Source: Streptacidiphilus jiangxiensis (GTDB taxonomy: Bacteria > Actinomycetota > Actinomycetes > Streptomycetales > Streptomycetaceae). Taken from it: a stretch of DNA of 64,000 bases. The stretch lies in assembly GCF_900109465.1 (NCBI RefSeq), contig NZ_FOAZ01000019.1, forward strand, positions 62,001-126,000, read 5' to 3'. This document shows positions 9,148-17,126 of the stretch, piece after piece; the stretch's first letter is position 1, and the number at the start of each line of letters is the position of its first letter. The translations under genes and the position numbers were made by a program. A model generated the notes under the pieces. The model saw only the letters and a program-made list of their open reading frames with translations. It searched no databases and had not been told where the DNA came from.

Positions 9148-10161
9148 ATGCGGCTCGGTCTGGTCCTCGGCTACTGGGGCGCCGCCCCGACCACCGGTTT
9201 CGTCGAACTAGCCCAGGAGGTCGAACGGCTCGGCTTCGACTCGGTGTGGACCGCCGAGTCCTGGGGCTCGGACGTGTTCACCCCGCTGACCTGGATCGCC
9301 GCGCACACCAGCCGGATCCGCCTGGGTACCGGCATCGCGCAGATGGCGGCGCGCACACCGACCGCCACCGCCATGCACGCCCTGACGCTCGATCACCTCA
9401 GCGGTGGCCGGATGCTGCTGGGCCTCGGCCTCTCCGGCCCGCAGGTCGTCGAGGGCTGGTACGGGCGTCCGTTCCCGCGCTCGCCGCTGACCGCCGTGCG
9501 CGAATACGTGGACGTCATCCGGCAGACCCTGCGACGCGAGAAGCCGGTCACCCTGGCGGGCCGCTACCACCCACTCCCCTACCCCGGCCCCGACGGCACG
9601 GGCCTCGGCAAACCGCTCAAGCCGATCACCCACCCGCTGCGGCCCGACATCCCGATCCTGCTCGGCGCGGAGGGCCCGAAGAACATCGCCCAGACCGTCT
9701 CCATCGCCGACGGCTGGCTGCCGCTCTACTTCTCCCCCGAACGCTGGCACGAGGTCTACGCCGCGCCGCTGGCGGGCGCCCGTCCCGGCTTCATGGTCGC
9801 TCCACTCGTCCACGCCCGCGTCTGCGCGAACGTGGACGAGGGACTGGCGCCGATCCGCGCCATGCTCGGCTTCTACATCGGCGGCATGGGCGCGCAGACC
9901 CGCAACTTCCACGCCGACCTGATGGCCAGGATGGGTTACGGGACCGAGGCACGCCGGATCCAGGAGCTGTTCCTGACGGGGCGCCGCGAGGAGGCCGTCG
10001 CGGCGGTCCCCGCCGCGTTCGCGGACGAGATCAGCCTGGTCGGCCCGCGCGAGCGGATCGCCGAACGCCTGGCGGCGTGGCGGGCGACCCCCGTCACCGA
10101 CCTGCTGGTGACCTCCCGCGATCCGCTGACGCTGCGGACGCTGGCCGAGCTGGTGCTGTGA
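9148..10161 (+). CDS. LLM-class F420-dependent oxidoreductase (Rv3520c-like)
   Basis: 337 residues, luciferase-like TIM barrel. It begins MRLGLVLGYWGA and has the family segments FDSVWTAESWGSD, RLGTGIAQM and ILLGAEGPKN. The pattern is close to Rv3520c, a member of the mycobacterial cholesterol regulon, as I recall that protein. It should carry out F420H2/F420-linked hydride transfer in the cytoplasm; the substrate is unknown and a steroid acyl-CoA is only an inference. The ATG at 9148 is preferred over the in-frame GTG at 9130 because GAGGGG sits 8 bp upstream and the family starts at this Met. The gene is monocistronic with a strong palindrome overlapping its leader. Confidence 0.85.
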   Translation: MRLGLVLGYWGAAPTTGFVELAQEVERLGFDSVWTAESWGSDVFTPLTWIAAHTSRIRLGTGIAQMAARTPTATAMHALTLDHLSGGRMLLGLGLSGPQVVEGWYGRPFPRSPLTAVREYVDVIRQTLRREKPVTLAGRYHPLPYPGPDGTGLGKPLKPITHPLRPDIPILLGAEGPKNIAQTVSIADGWLPLYFSPERWHEVYAAPLAGARPGFMVAPLVHARVCANVDEGLAPIRAMLGFYIGGMGAQTRNFHADLMARMGYGTEARRIQELFLTGRREEAVAAVPAAFADEISLVGPRERIAERLAAWRATPVTDLLVTSRDPLTLRTLAELVL

Positions 10162-10164
10162 GCA

Positions 10165-10935
10165 TCAGCCGAGGCTGAGGCCGCCGCGCCACAACTCCAG
10201 CACGCGCTCCTCGCCGAACCGCTCCGGGCCCGCCTCGCCCTCCGGCAGACGGCCGTTGAGCCACAGCATCACGTCGCGCGCGGTGCCGCGCACGGCCGCA
10301 TCCGCCTTCACGTGGCCGTAGTCGAGGCTGAACCCCTCCTCGGCGGGCAGCAGTTGCCACTCCCCCGGGGTGTCGGTGGTGTGCAGGTGCAGGCTGTCGC
10401 CCGCACCGGACAGTGCCGCGCGCTTGTCGAAGGCCGTGGCGCCGAGGTCCAGCGCGTTGACCAGCAGCTCGTCGACGTTGTCGGCGGCCAGCCCGGGGTC
10501 CGCCTCCGGCCTCGCGCCGACGGTCAGTTCGGCGTCGACGCGGTGCACCAGTGTCTCGTGCGCGATCCGGCGCCCCCACCAGCGAGTGCCACCGCCGCGG
10601 GCCCAACCCCACAGGGCCACGTCCGGCCCGGCCTCCCGCAGCGTCGCGACCGTGCGCTCGGCCCCCGCGAGCAGCCAGTCGGCTTCGCCGCCGGCCGGCA
10701 TCTCCCGGTCCGGCACCTCCCGGAAGGGCACCCGCTCGGTCGCCCTCCGGGCGACGATCTCCCCGATCCAACGGAACACCATGCCGTGGTGGAAGAGGAG
10801 ATCGCGCAGCGCCCAGTCCGGACAACTCGGCACCCGCGCGTCCATGTCCGCCCCCTCCGCGAGCTGCACGACGCGCAGGGCGTCCGCGGCGGCGGAGTCG
10901 AGGTACCGATCGTGTGTGAGCCACTCCATAGCCAT
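10165..10935 (-). CDS. Mycothiol-dependent maleylpyruvate isomerase family protein
   Basis: 256 residues. An N-terminal DinB-like/MDMPI four-helix domain begins WLTHDRYLDSAAADALRVV, and C(P/A)DW-type family wording is seen in VPSCPDWALRDLLFHHG. His46/47 and HETLVHRVDAEL (helix 4) supply the expected metal-binding His and Asp residues. A C-terminal domain with DVMLWLNGRLP follows. The family includes mycothiol-dependent isomerases and transferases; the substrate is not predictable. The ATG at 10935 (or 10929) is chosen because everything further upstream is intergenic repeat. It is convergent with the F420 oxidoreductase gene, 3 bp apart. Confidence 0.8.
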   Translation of the reverse strand: MAMEWLTHDRYLDSAAADALRVVQLAEGADMDARVPSCPDWALRDLLFHHGMVFRWIGEIVARRATERVPFREVPDREMPAGGEADWLLAGAERTVATLREAGPDVALWGWARGGGTRWWGRRIAHETLVHRVDAELTVGARPEADPGLAADNVDELLVNALDLGATAFDKRAALSGAGDSLHLHTTDTPGEWQLLPAEEGFSLDYGHVKADAAVRGTARDVMLWLNGRLPEGEAGPERFGEERVLELWRGGLSLG

Positions 10936-10960
10936 GACCTGGACGCTAGCAGCCGCCCCC

Positions 10961-11075
10961 GGGGCGCGAGGAACTGCGCGAGAAACCACCGGCATGCGGA
11001 CGGTCCTCAACGCGCAGGGCCATCCGCATGCCGGTGGTCGGTCGCGCAGCTCCTCGCGCCCCCGGCCAGTGCAAC
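10961..11075. repeat. Intergenic inverted repeat, copy A (short type)
   Basis: It begins GGGGCGCGAGGAACTGCGCG and ends with the reverse complement (GCGCAGCTCCTCGCGCCCCC) plus GTGCAAC. The inner arms CCACCGGCATGCGGA and TCCGCATGCCGGTGG also pair, so the transcript would fold into one long hairpin. It lies between two minus-strand genes. Confidence 0.85.
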
Positions 11076-11083
11076 CGATCGAC

Positions 11084-12136
11084 TCAACGAAGGGCGGCGC
11101 AGCACTCCTCCGTGAGCCCCGCCGGAAGCGACTCCCCACCGAAGACCGACACCGTCGCCTCGTCGCCGCCCAGTGCCGCGACGGCCAGCAGCAACGCGCC
11201 CGCCGTCCACGTCGTGCGCTCCTCCGGCCAGATCGCGTCGTCCTCGAAGACGTAGCCGGTCCAGTAACCGCCGTCCTCGTGGCGCAGGTGCTGGATGGAC
11301 TTCAGGATCTCCACCGCGCGGTCGGACTCGCCGATCGCCCACAGCGCCAAGGCCAGCTCAGCGCTCTCGCCGCCCGTGACCCACGGCCGGTCGGAGACGC
11401 AGCGCACGCCCAGGCCGGGGACGACGAAGCGGTCCCACTCCCGGTCGATGCGCTCCTTCGCGGCCACGCCGCGCAGGGCCGTGCCGAGGACCGGGTAGTA
11501 CCAGTCCATGGAGTAGCGGTCCTTGTCGAGGAAGCGCTCCGGGTGGTGGGCCACCGCGTGGCCGAGGCGGCCGGCGGCCAACTCCCAGTCGGGCTGGGGC
11601 TCTTCCAGGTAGTCGGCGACGGCCAGGGCGCAGCGCAGCGCGTGGTGGACGCTGGAGCAGCCGGTGAGCAGGGCCTCGTCGGGCGTGCTGCCGTCCTCCT
11701 CGCGCCGCCAGGAGACGGTACCGTCGGCGCGGCCGAGCTCCAGCACGAAGGCCATGGCCCGGCTGACGGTGGGCCAGATCTCCTCCAGGAAGGCGTCGTC
11801 GCCCGTGGAGAGGTGGTGGTGCCAGGCGCCGACGGCCACGTACGCGCAGAAGTTGGACTCCCGGTTGAGGTCGCTCGCGACGCCCTCGCGATAGGCGGCA
11901 TACCAGGAGCCGTCCGGGTTCTGACTGTCCATCAGCCAGCGGTACGCGGCCTCGGCCGCCGCATGCTCGCCGGCCACGTCCAGCGCCATGGCGGCCTCGA
12001 CGTGGTCCCAGGGGTCGAGGTGCCCGCCGGTGAACCACGGGATCGCGCCGTCGGCGCGCTGCTCGGCGAGGATGCTGCGGACCGTGGCCGCGGCCTGCTC
12101 CGAGGTCAGCACGCCGTCCAGGGTCAGCGTCCTCAC
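11084..12136 (-). CDS. Alpha/alpha-toroid (prenyltransferase/squalene-cyclase-like) protein
   Basis: 350 residues, cytoplasmic (no signal or transmembrane segment). Repeated motifs of the alpha/alpha-barrel superfamily are spread along it, for example MDSQNPDGSWYAAY, YWTGYVFEDD and TGGESAELALALWA. The DxDD motif of squalene cyclases is absent, so cyclase chemistry is not supported; a six-hairpin glycosidase-like or binding role fits equally well. The GTG at 12136 overlaps the stop of the upstream methyltransferase gene (GTGA). It is third in a trio of glycosyltransferase, methyltransferase and toroid protein transcribed away from kstR. Confidence 0.75.
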   Translation of the reverse strand: MRTLTLDGVLTSEQAAATVRSILAEQRADGAIPWFTGGHLDPWDHVEAAMALDVAGEHAAAEAAYRWLMDSQNPDGSWYAAYREGVASDLNRESNFCAYVAVGAWHHHLSTGDDAFLEEIWPTVSRAMAFVLELGRADGTVSWRREEDGSTPDEALLTGCSSVHHALRCALAVADYLEEPQPDWELAAGRLGHAVAHHPERFLDKDRYSMDWYYPVLGTALRGVAAKERIDREWDRFVVPGLGVRCVSDRPWVTGGESAELALALWAIGESDRAVEILKSIQHLRHEDGGYWTGYVFEDDAIWPEERTTWTAGALLLAVAALGGDEATVSVFGGESLPAGLTEECCAALR

Positions 12137-12873
12137 ACTTCGTCCTGACCGGTGCGGGGCTTGGTCGCGTAGGCGACGAAGCTCTTGCCGATGACGGGGT
12201 TGAGCGCCTTCTCCGTCAGGCGGGTGAGCTTGCCGATGACAGGGGCGCCGACGATGTCCCAGACCAGCAGCTGGTGGTAGGCGCGGACGGGCAGCGCCTT
12301 GTCGTTGTCGACGCCGACGGCGCACTTGATCCACCAGTACGGCGAGTGCAGCGCGTGCGCGTGGTGGGTGCCGTGCGGGATCAGGCCGGCGCCACTCATC
12401 TTCTCCAGCAGCTCGTCACCGCGGTAGATGCGGATGTGGCCGCCCTCGACCTCGTGGTACGCGTCGGAGAGGGCCCAGCAGATCTGCTCCGGCAGCCAGC
12501 GCGGGACGGTGATGGCGATCGAGCCGCCCGGCTTGAGCACCCGGACCATCTCCGCGAGCACGCCCTTGTCGTCGGGGATGTGCTCCATCACCTCGGAGAT
12601 GATGATCTTGTCGAAGCTGTCGTCGGGGAACGGCAGGTTCAGCGCGTCGCCCTCCACCGCGATCGCGGAGGCACCGGCCGGGGCCTCGCCCTCCAGCTCC
12701 ATCGCGGCGAACCACTTGCGCACCTCGCGGATCTCGTCCGCGTTCTGGTCCAGGGCGACCACGCGCCCACCGCGCCGGTACACCTCGAAGGCGTGGCGTC
12801 CGCCGCCGCAGCCGAGGTCGAGCACCCGGTCGCCCGGGGCGATCGGAAAGCGGGAGAAGTCGACGGTCAGCAC
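12133..12873 (-). CDS. Class I SAM-dependent methyltransferase (trio)
   Basis: 246 residues. The SAM-binding motif I is VLDLGCGGGRH (about residues 19-29), motif II is VVALDQNADE, and a post-I segment follows with FDKIIISEVMEHIPDD and LKPGGSIAITVPR. This resembles the UbiE/Methyltransf_11 group. The C-terminal third (HSPYWWIKCAVG) is typical of this actinobacterial trio rather than of quinone methyltransferases. It lies 55 bp downstream of the glycosyltransferase gene, and its stop overlaps the start of the toroid gene, which argues for a common pathway. The acceptor could be a glycolipid or lipid-linked glycoside, but that is a guess from the neighbours. Confidence 0.85.
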   Translation of the reverse strand: MLTVDFSRFPIAPGDRVLDLGCGGGRHAFEVYRRGGRVVALDQNADEIREVRKWFAAMELEGEAPAGASAIAVEGDALNLPFPDDSFDKIIISEVMEHIPDDKGVLAEMVRVLKPGGSIAITVPRWLPEQICWALSDAYHEVEGGHIRIYRGDELLEKMSGAGLIPHGTHHAHALHSPYWWIKCAVGVDNDKALPVRAYHQLLVWDIVGAPVIGKLTRLTEKALNPVIGKSFVAYATKPRTGQDEV

Positions 12874-12928
12874 GGCCGGGGGCTCCTAACGGTGACGGAC
12901 GAGAAGAGGGGAGGGGGGTGAGGGCGGG

Positions 12929-14254
12929 TCAGACGTAGCGCCAGCCGCGGCCGGCGCGGGCGTGCTGCCCGATGCCGGAGGCGATCGCCTCGCGGTAGCG
13001 CTCGACGGTCAGCTCGGCGGCGCGACGCCAGGTGAAGCGCTCCAGCACACGGGCACGGCCGGCCGCGCCGATGCGGGCACGCAGCTCCGGCTCGTCCAGC
13101 AGCTTGCCGAGGGCGGCGGCCAGCGCGCCGGGGTCGCCCGGCGGGACGGCCAAACAGGTCTCGCCGTCGGGGCCGGCGACCTCCGGGATCGCGCCGCCGG
13201 TCGTGGCGACCAGCGGGGTGCCGGTGGCCATCGCCTCGGCGGCGGGCAGCGAGAAGCCCTCGTAGAGGGAGGGCACGCAGGCGACCTGCGCACTGCGGAC
13301 CAGGTCGACGAAGGCGGCGTCGTCGATGCCGCCGCGGAACTCGACGGCGTCCTCCAGCCCGAGCCGCTTGATCGCGTCCGCGACCGGCCCGTCCTCCGGC
13401 CGCTTTCCGACGACGACCAGGTGCGCGTCACGCTCGGTGCGGACCTTGGCGAGCGCCTCGATCAGGTACACCAGGCCCTTGAGCGGCACGTTGGCGCTGG
13501 CGGTGGTGACGATCCGACCCGGCACCTCGGCGACGGACGCGTCCGGCGACCACAGCTCCACGTCCGCGCCGATCGGCACCACGTGGACGCGGCCGGGCGC
13601 CACGTCGAGGTGGTCGACGATCTCGCGGGCGGAACTCTCGGAGACGGTCAGCACCGAGTCGAGGCGGGCGGCGACGCGGCGCTGCATCCGCGTGAAGCCG
13701 TACCAGCGGCGCACGGAGAGCTTCTTGAGGGTGCCCTCGGCGGCGTCGAGGTCGAGCTGCCGGTCGACGGTGATCGGGTGGTGGATCGTGGTGACCAGCG
13801 GGAAGCCGATCCGGTCCAGGCCGAGCAGGCCGTAGCCGAGGGTCTGGTTGTCGTGCACCACGTCGTAGCGGCCACGGTGCAGGGAGAGGTGACGCCGGGC
13901 GCGCAGGCTGAACGTCAGCGGCTCGGGGAAGCCGCCGGTGCGCATGATCGCCGTCTCCAGCACGTCGACGGGCCCGCGGTACTCGGCGAGCGCAGGCGTG
14001 CGGAACGGGTCCGGGTCACGGTAGAGGTCCAGGCTGGCGATCTCGGTGAAGGCGAGGCGGCCCGGCCCGGAGGGATCGACGGCGTGGTGGTCGAGGACCG
14101 GGTACGGCTGGCCACCGAGCACGCGCACGTCGTGCCCGAGCCGGGCGAGCTCGCGCGACAGGTGTCTGACGTAGACGCCCTGCCCACCGCAGAACGGGTT
14201 TCCCTTGTACGAGAGCAGCGCGATACGCAGCGGCGCGTCGTGGCTCGCGGTCAA
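12929..14254 (-). CDS. GT4-family glycosyltransferase
   Basis: 441 residues, GT-B fold. The N-terminal acceptor domain begins PLRIALLSYKGNPFCGGQGVY, with the usual Gly-rich acceptor loop. The C-terminal nucleotide-sugar domain has GKRPEDG and the E-x7-E pattern in SLYEGFSLPAAEAMATGTP, a retaining GT4 signature. It should transfer a hexose from a nucleotide sugar in the cytoplasm or at the membrane face; the acceptor is unknown. It is the first gene of the trio, and the KstR box at 14354-14367 lies 100 bp upstream, between it and the divergent kstR. It may therefore be sterol-regulated. Confidence 0.85.
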   Translation of the reverse strand: MTASHDAPLRIALLSYKGNPFCGGQGVYVRHLSRELARLGHDVRVLGGQPYPVLDHHAVDPSGPGRLAFTEIASLDLYRDPDPFRTPALAEYRGPVDVLETAIMRTGGFPEPLTFSLRARRHLSLHRGRYDVVHDNQTLGYGLLGLDRIGFPLVTTIHHPITVDRQLDLDAAEGTLKKLSVRRWYGFTRMQRRVAARLDSVLTVSESSAREIVDHLDVAPGRVHVVPIGADVELWSPDASVAEVPGRIVTTASANVPLKGLVYLIEALAKVRTERDAHLVVVGKRPEDGPVADAIKRLGLEDAVEFRGGIDDAAFVDLVRSAQVACVPSLYEGFSLPAAEAMATGTPLVATTGGAIPEVAGPDGETCLAVPPGDPGALAAALGKLLDEPELRARIGAAGRARVLERFTWRRAAELTVERYREAIASGIGQHARAGRGWRYV

Positions 14255-14353
14255 TTGGACCCCTCTCCTGGGTCTCTTGCTGGTCTCCCGTTGCGCTCCC
14301 AGGTGTCCCGGGCACGTCCCGGGCCTCCCGGGGCAATCCCGGCCAGGGTAATC

Positions 14354-14367
14354 TAGAACACGTTCCA
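14354..14367. promoter_or_regulatory. KstR-type operator between the glycosyltransferase gene and kstR
   Basis: TAGAACACGTTCCA matches TnnAACnnGTTnnA exactly. It is about 100 bp from the minus-strand glycosyltransferase start and 137 bp from the kstR start, so it can serve autoregulation, control of the trio, or both. Confidence 0.75.
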
Positions 14368-14503
14368 GCGTGGCGGCAGCGAGAGAGCTTGAAGATTACC
14401 GGTCCGTAGCTTTGCTCAATCGGGCGGGGCAGGTGATTCGCGCCACGCCCGCGCGGTACGCCATCATGCGTGGGGTCCAGTGGTAGGCACGTAGGAGCTT
14501 CGG

Positions 14504-15100
14504 ATGACGACCAGCCCTCGCCCGGCGGCGCCGCCGCTCACCGAGCGGCAGGAGGCGCGTCGCCGCCGCATCCTGCACACCGCCGCGCAACTGGCGTCGC
14601 GCGGCGGGTTCGAGGCGGTCCAGATGCGCGAGGTCGCGGAGCTGGCGGGCGTCGCGCTGGGCACGCTCTACCGCTACTTCCCCTCCAAGGTGCATCTGCT
14701 GGTCGCGACCATGCAGGACCAGCTGCAGCTGTTCCAGGAGCAGACCCGGAAACACCCGGTGGAGGGCGAGGACCCCGGCGCGCGCGTCGCCGACACCCTG
14801 ATGCGGACGTTCCGCGGGCTGCAGCGCGAGCCACAGCTCGCGGAGGCGATGGTCCGCGCCCTGACCTTCGCCGACCGCTCGGTGAGCGCGGAGGTGGACC
14901 AGGTCAGCCGGATCACCGGCCAGCTGATCCTGGACGCGATGGGGCTGACGGAGCCGCCGACGCGCGAGCAACTCGCCGCGGTCCGGGTCATCGAGCACAC
15001 CTGGCACTCGGCACTGGTCACCTGGCTGAGCGGGCGCGCGTCGATCGCCCAGGTGCGGATCGACCTCGAGACGGCCTGCAAGCTCTTGACGATGGACTGA
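14504..15100 (+). CDS. kstR: TetR-family repressor KstR
   Basis: 198 residues. The N-terminal HTH region contains ASRGGFEAVQMREVAELAGV and GTLYRYFPSKVHLLV (about residues 33-69), nearly word for word the mycobacterial KstR recognition region. The rest (EAMVRALTFADRSVSAEVDQV, then a helix with WLSGRASI) also follows KstR. In Mycobacterium and Rhodococcus KstR represses sterol uptake and side-chain genes and is released by 3-oxo-cholestenoyl-CoA type ligands. The same response is inferred here. Its own box lies upstream and further boxes flank at least four other operons in the window. The ATG at 14504 follows GTAGGAGCTTCGG. Confidence 0.88.
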   Translation: MTTSPRPAAPPLTERQEARRRRILHTAAQLASRGGFEAVQMREVAELAGVALGTLYRYFPSKVHLLVATMQDQLQLFQEQTRKHPVEGEDPGARVADTLMRTFRGLQREPQLAEAMVRALTFADRSVSAEVDQVSRITGQLILDAMGLTEPPTREQLAAVRVIEHTWHSALVTWLSGRASIAQVRIDLETACKLLTMD

Positions 15101-15138
15101 GCCGAACCTTCAGGCGGCGGGGAAGCTGCAGCGACCTC

Positions 15139-15270
15139 GGGGGCGCGAGGAACTGCGCGAGGAACCCACCCCAGGCGAATGGCCCTGTTCGCTCGGGATC
15201 CATCCACCCCGGGTGGTTGTCGCGCCCACGCGGCGGAGCCGCAATTCGGCAGAGCCTCGCGCCCCTGGTT
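15139..15270. repeat. Intergenic inverted repeat, copy B (long type)
   Basis: The left end has GGGGCGCGAGGAACTGCGCG. The right end differs from the short type: after GGGTGGTTGTCGCGCCCACG comes a small GCGGCGGAGCCGC hairpin, then CAGAGCCTCGCGCCCCTGG. It fills the convergent gap between kstR and the ferredoxin gene and runs up to the ferredoxin stop codon. Confidence 0.85.
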
Positions 15271-15498
15271 TCAGTCAGGGAAAACAGGATCCCCGGTCTC
15301 CGCCATCTGGATCAGGATCGCCTCGACCGGGCAGGTCTCCGCCGCGGCGAGGACGACCTCGGACGCGTCGATCTCGTCGTCGACCGGGTGGGACTGCCGG
15401 GCAGTGTCCAGCCGGAAGGCCTCGGGCGCACTGTTGGCGCAGAACCCACTGCTGATGCAGACGCCCCGGTCGACCTCCAGCCGCCAGCGGTCACCCAT
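15271..15498 (-). CDS. Small 3Fe-4S-type ferredoxin (P450-associated kind)
   Basis: 75 residues. Cluster ligands are Cys14 and Cys20 in VCISSGFCANSAPEAF (C-x5-C, with Ser where a 4Fe-4S protein would have Cys) and the later C-P-V-E-A-I. This is the one-cluster pattern of actinomycete P450 redox ferredoxins. The start is 1 bp after the stop of the aldehyde dehydrogenase gene (TGAGATG), so translation is coupled. It would deliver electrons to a cytochrome P450. The only P450 in the window, cyp125, belongs to the same candidate regulon and is the natural partner (inference). It is shorter than the 80-150 residue average and too small to be found easily by length-filtered gene calling. Confidence 0.85.
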   Translation of the reverse strand: MGDRWRLEVDRGVCISSGFCANSAPEAFRLDTARQSHPVDDEIDASEVVLAAAETCPVEAILIQMAETGDPVFPD

Positions 15499-15499
15499 C

Positions 15500-16972
15500 T
15501 CAGTTGCCCTCCGGGACCGGGTACCCCTGCGGGAGGTTGATGGTCTTGTCCTCCAGGAAGCCCGACAGGCCCTCGGGGCCGAACTCCCGGCCCAGGCCGG
15601 AGTTCTTGAACCCGCCGAAGGGGCCGTTGAAGTCGAGGCTGAAGCTGTTGACCGAGAAGGTCCCGGTCCGGACCTGCCGGGCGACCTCCACGCCGTGGGT
15701 CGCGTCGCCGGCCCAGACGCTGCCGGAGAGGCCGTACTCGGAGTCGTTGGCGATGCGGATCGCGTCCGCCTCCTCGTCGTAGGGCAGCAGGCAGACGACG
15801 GGGCCGAAGATCTCCTCGCGGGCGACCCGCATCCGGTTGTCCACGGACCCCAGCAGCGTCGGCTCGACGTACCAGCCGCGCGGCTGCGCCGCGGGGACGC
15901 CTCCGCCGGTGAGAACCTTGGCGCCCTCGTCCTGGCCGATCCGGATGTAGTCGAGGTTGCGCTGCTGCTGCCGCTTGGCGACCAGCGGGCCGACCTGCGT
16001 GGCACCGTCCAGTGGGTCGCCGACGACGAGGCTGCTGACGGCGGCGGCCATCTTGTCGGCGATCTCGTCGTAGCGGGAGCGCGGCGCGAGGACGCGGGTC
16101 AGCGCCACACAGGCCTGGCCGTTGTTCATGTAGGAGGCGCCCATGAGGTTGGCCACGGCCGCGTCGAGGTCGGCGTCCGGCAGCAGGATCGCCGCGGACT
16201 TGCCGCCGAGCTCCAGGGTGACCCGGGTGAGGTTGCGCGAGGCGACCTCCATGATCCGCTTGCCGGCGCCGACCGAGCCGGTGAAGGAGATCTTGTCGAT
16301 GCCCGGGTGGCCGACCAGGTACTCGCTGACCTCGCGGTCGGCGGGGAGGATGCTCAGCACACCCTCGGGCAGGCCGGCCTCGGTGGCGATCTCGGCCAGG
16401 ATGTAGGAGTCGAGCGGCGTCTCCGGCGAGGGCTTGAGCACCACGGTGCAGCCGGCCAGCAACGCGGGCGCGAGCTTGGCCGCCGCCACGAACTGCGGCA
16501 CGTTCCACGGCACCACGGCCGCGACCACACCGGCCGGCTCACGGCGGACCAGGATCGGGCTGAGCACGCCCTTGCGGTACTCCTCGAAGCGGAAGTCGCG
16601 GGCGGTGGCGATCGCGGAGTCCCAGATCATCACCGGCCCGAAGGCCTGGGCCAGGATGCTCCAGGAGTACGGCGAGCCGTTCTCCGAGCTGATCACCCGG
16701 GCGATCTCGTCGGCGCGGGCGGCGATGCCGTCCTTGATCCGGGTGCAGATCTCGATCCGCTGCTCGATGCTCATCCGCGGCCAGGGACCCTCGTCGAAGG
16801 CCTTGCGCGCGGCGGCGACGGCGCGGTCCACGTCCTCGCGGGACGCGTGCGGAACGCGTCCGATGACCTCCTCGGTGTGCGGGGAGATCACCTCGATCAC
16901 CTCGGCGCCGGAGGGCGCCACCAGCGTTCCGCCGATGTAGAGCTCGCCGTACTCGGTCACGCCGTCGACCAT
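15500..16972 (-). CDS. NAD(P)-dependent aldehyde dehydrogenase
   Basis: 490 residues, full-length ALDH superfamily. The coenzyme-binding PWNVPQ and GSVGAGKRI are present. The general base is Glu254 in LELGGKSA and the nucleophile is Cys288 in NNGQACVA. It oxidises an aldehyde to an acid. With the coupled ferredoxin and a promoter motif shared with the FadA5-like gene, the likely substrate is the C26 aldehyde formed when CYP125 oxidises the sterol side chain, though CYP125 can also go directly to the acid. The ATG at 16972 follows GGAGAGACCG. The operator-like element at 17024-17042 lies about 55 bp upstream. Confidence 0.88.
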   Translation of the reverse strand: MVDGVTEYGELYIGGTLVAPSGAEVIEVISPHTEEVIGRVPHASREDVDRAVAAARKAFDEGPWPRMSIEQRIEICTRIKDGIAARADEIARVISSENGSPYSWSILAQAFGPVMIWDSAIATARDFRFEEYRKGVLSPILVRREPAGVVAAVVPWNVPQFVAAAKLAPALLAGCTVVLKPSPETPLDSYILAEIATEAGLPEGVLSILPADREVSEYLVGHPGIDKISFTGSVGAGKRIMEVASRNLTRVTLELGGKSAAILLPDADLDAAVANLMGASYMNNGQACVALTRVLAPRSRYDEIADKMAAAVSSLVVGDPLDGATQVGPLVAKRQQQRNLDYIRIGQDEGAKVLTGGGVPAAQPRGWYVEPTLLGSVDNRMRVAREEIFGPVVCLLPYDEEADAIRIANDSEYGLSGSVWAGDATHGVEVARQVRTGTFSVNSFSLDFNGPFGGFKNSGLGREFGPEGLSGFLEDKTINLPQGYPVPEGN

Positions 16973-17023
16973 CGGTCTCTCCTCCCGAACCGGGCTTCTC
17001 CCCGTCCCCGTCCCACTCCATGA

Positions 17024-17042
17024 GAACTGATACCAGTTCTAG
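17024..17042. promoter_or_regulatory. KstR-like element at the ALDH/MBL divergent promoter
   Basis: AGAACTG-ATAC-CAGTTCT is a perfect inverted repeat. Read as TGATACCAGTTCTA (17029-17042) it has one mismatch to the KstR consensus. Almost the same 22 bases occur before the FadA5-like gene at 34201. A second one-mismatch box, CAGAACGTGTTGCA, is at 17096-17109 beside the MBL gene's ribosome site. Confidence 0.6.
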
Positions 17043-17126
17043 TTATAGGCGGCAATGGTCATGCAGTACGCTGCCGCGATAGGTGCATTGCGCACAGAAC
17101 GTGTTGCAGTTCCGAGGAGGCAGTCC

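Noticed and set aside
10936-11139. Extension of the mycothiol-dependent isomerase gene upstream to 11139
   Set aside because: The added residues are encoded by the intergenic repeat A, and the family starts at the Met near 10929-10935.
11084-12136. Squalene/terpene cyclase and therefore a terpene biosynthetic cluster
   Set aside because: No DxDD motif or terpene synthase neighbour; the toroid fold is shared by many non-cyclases.
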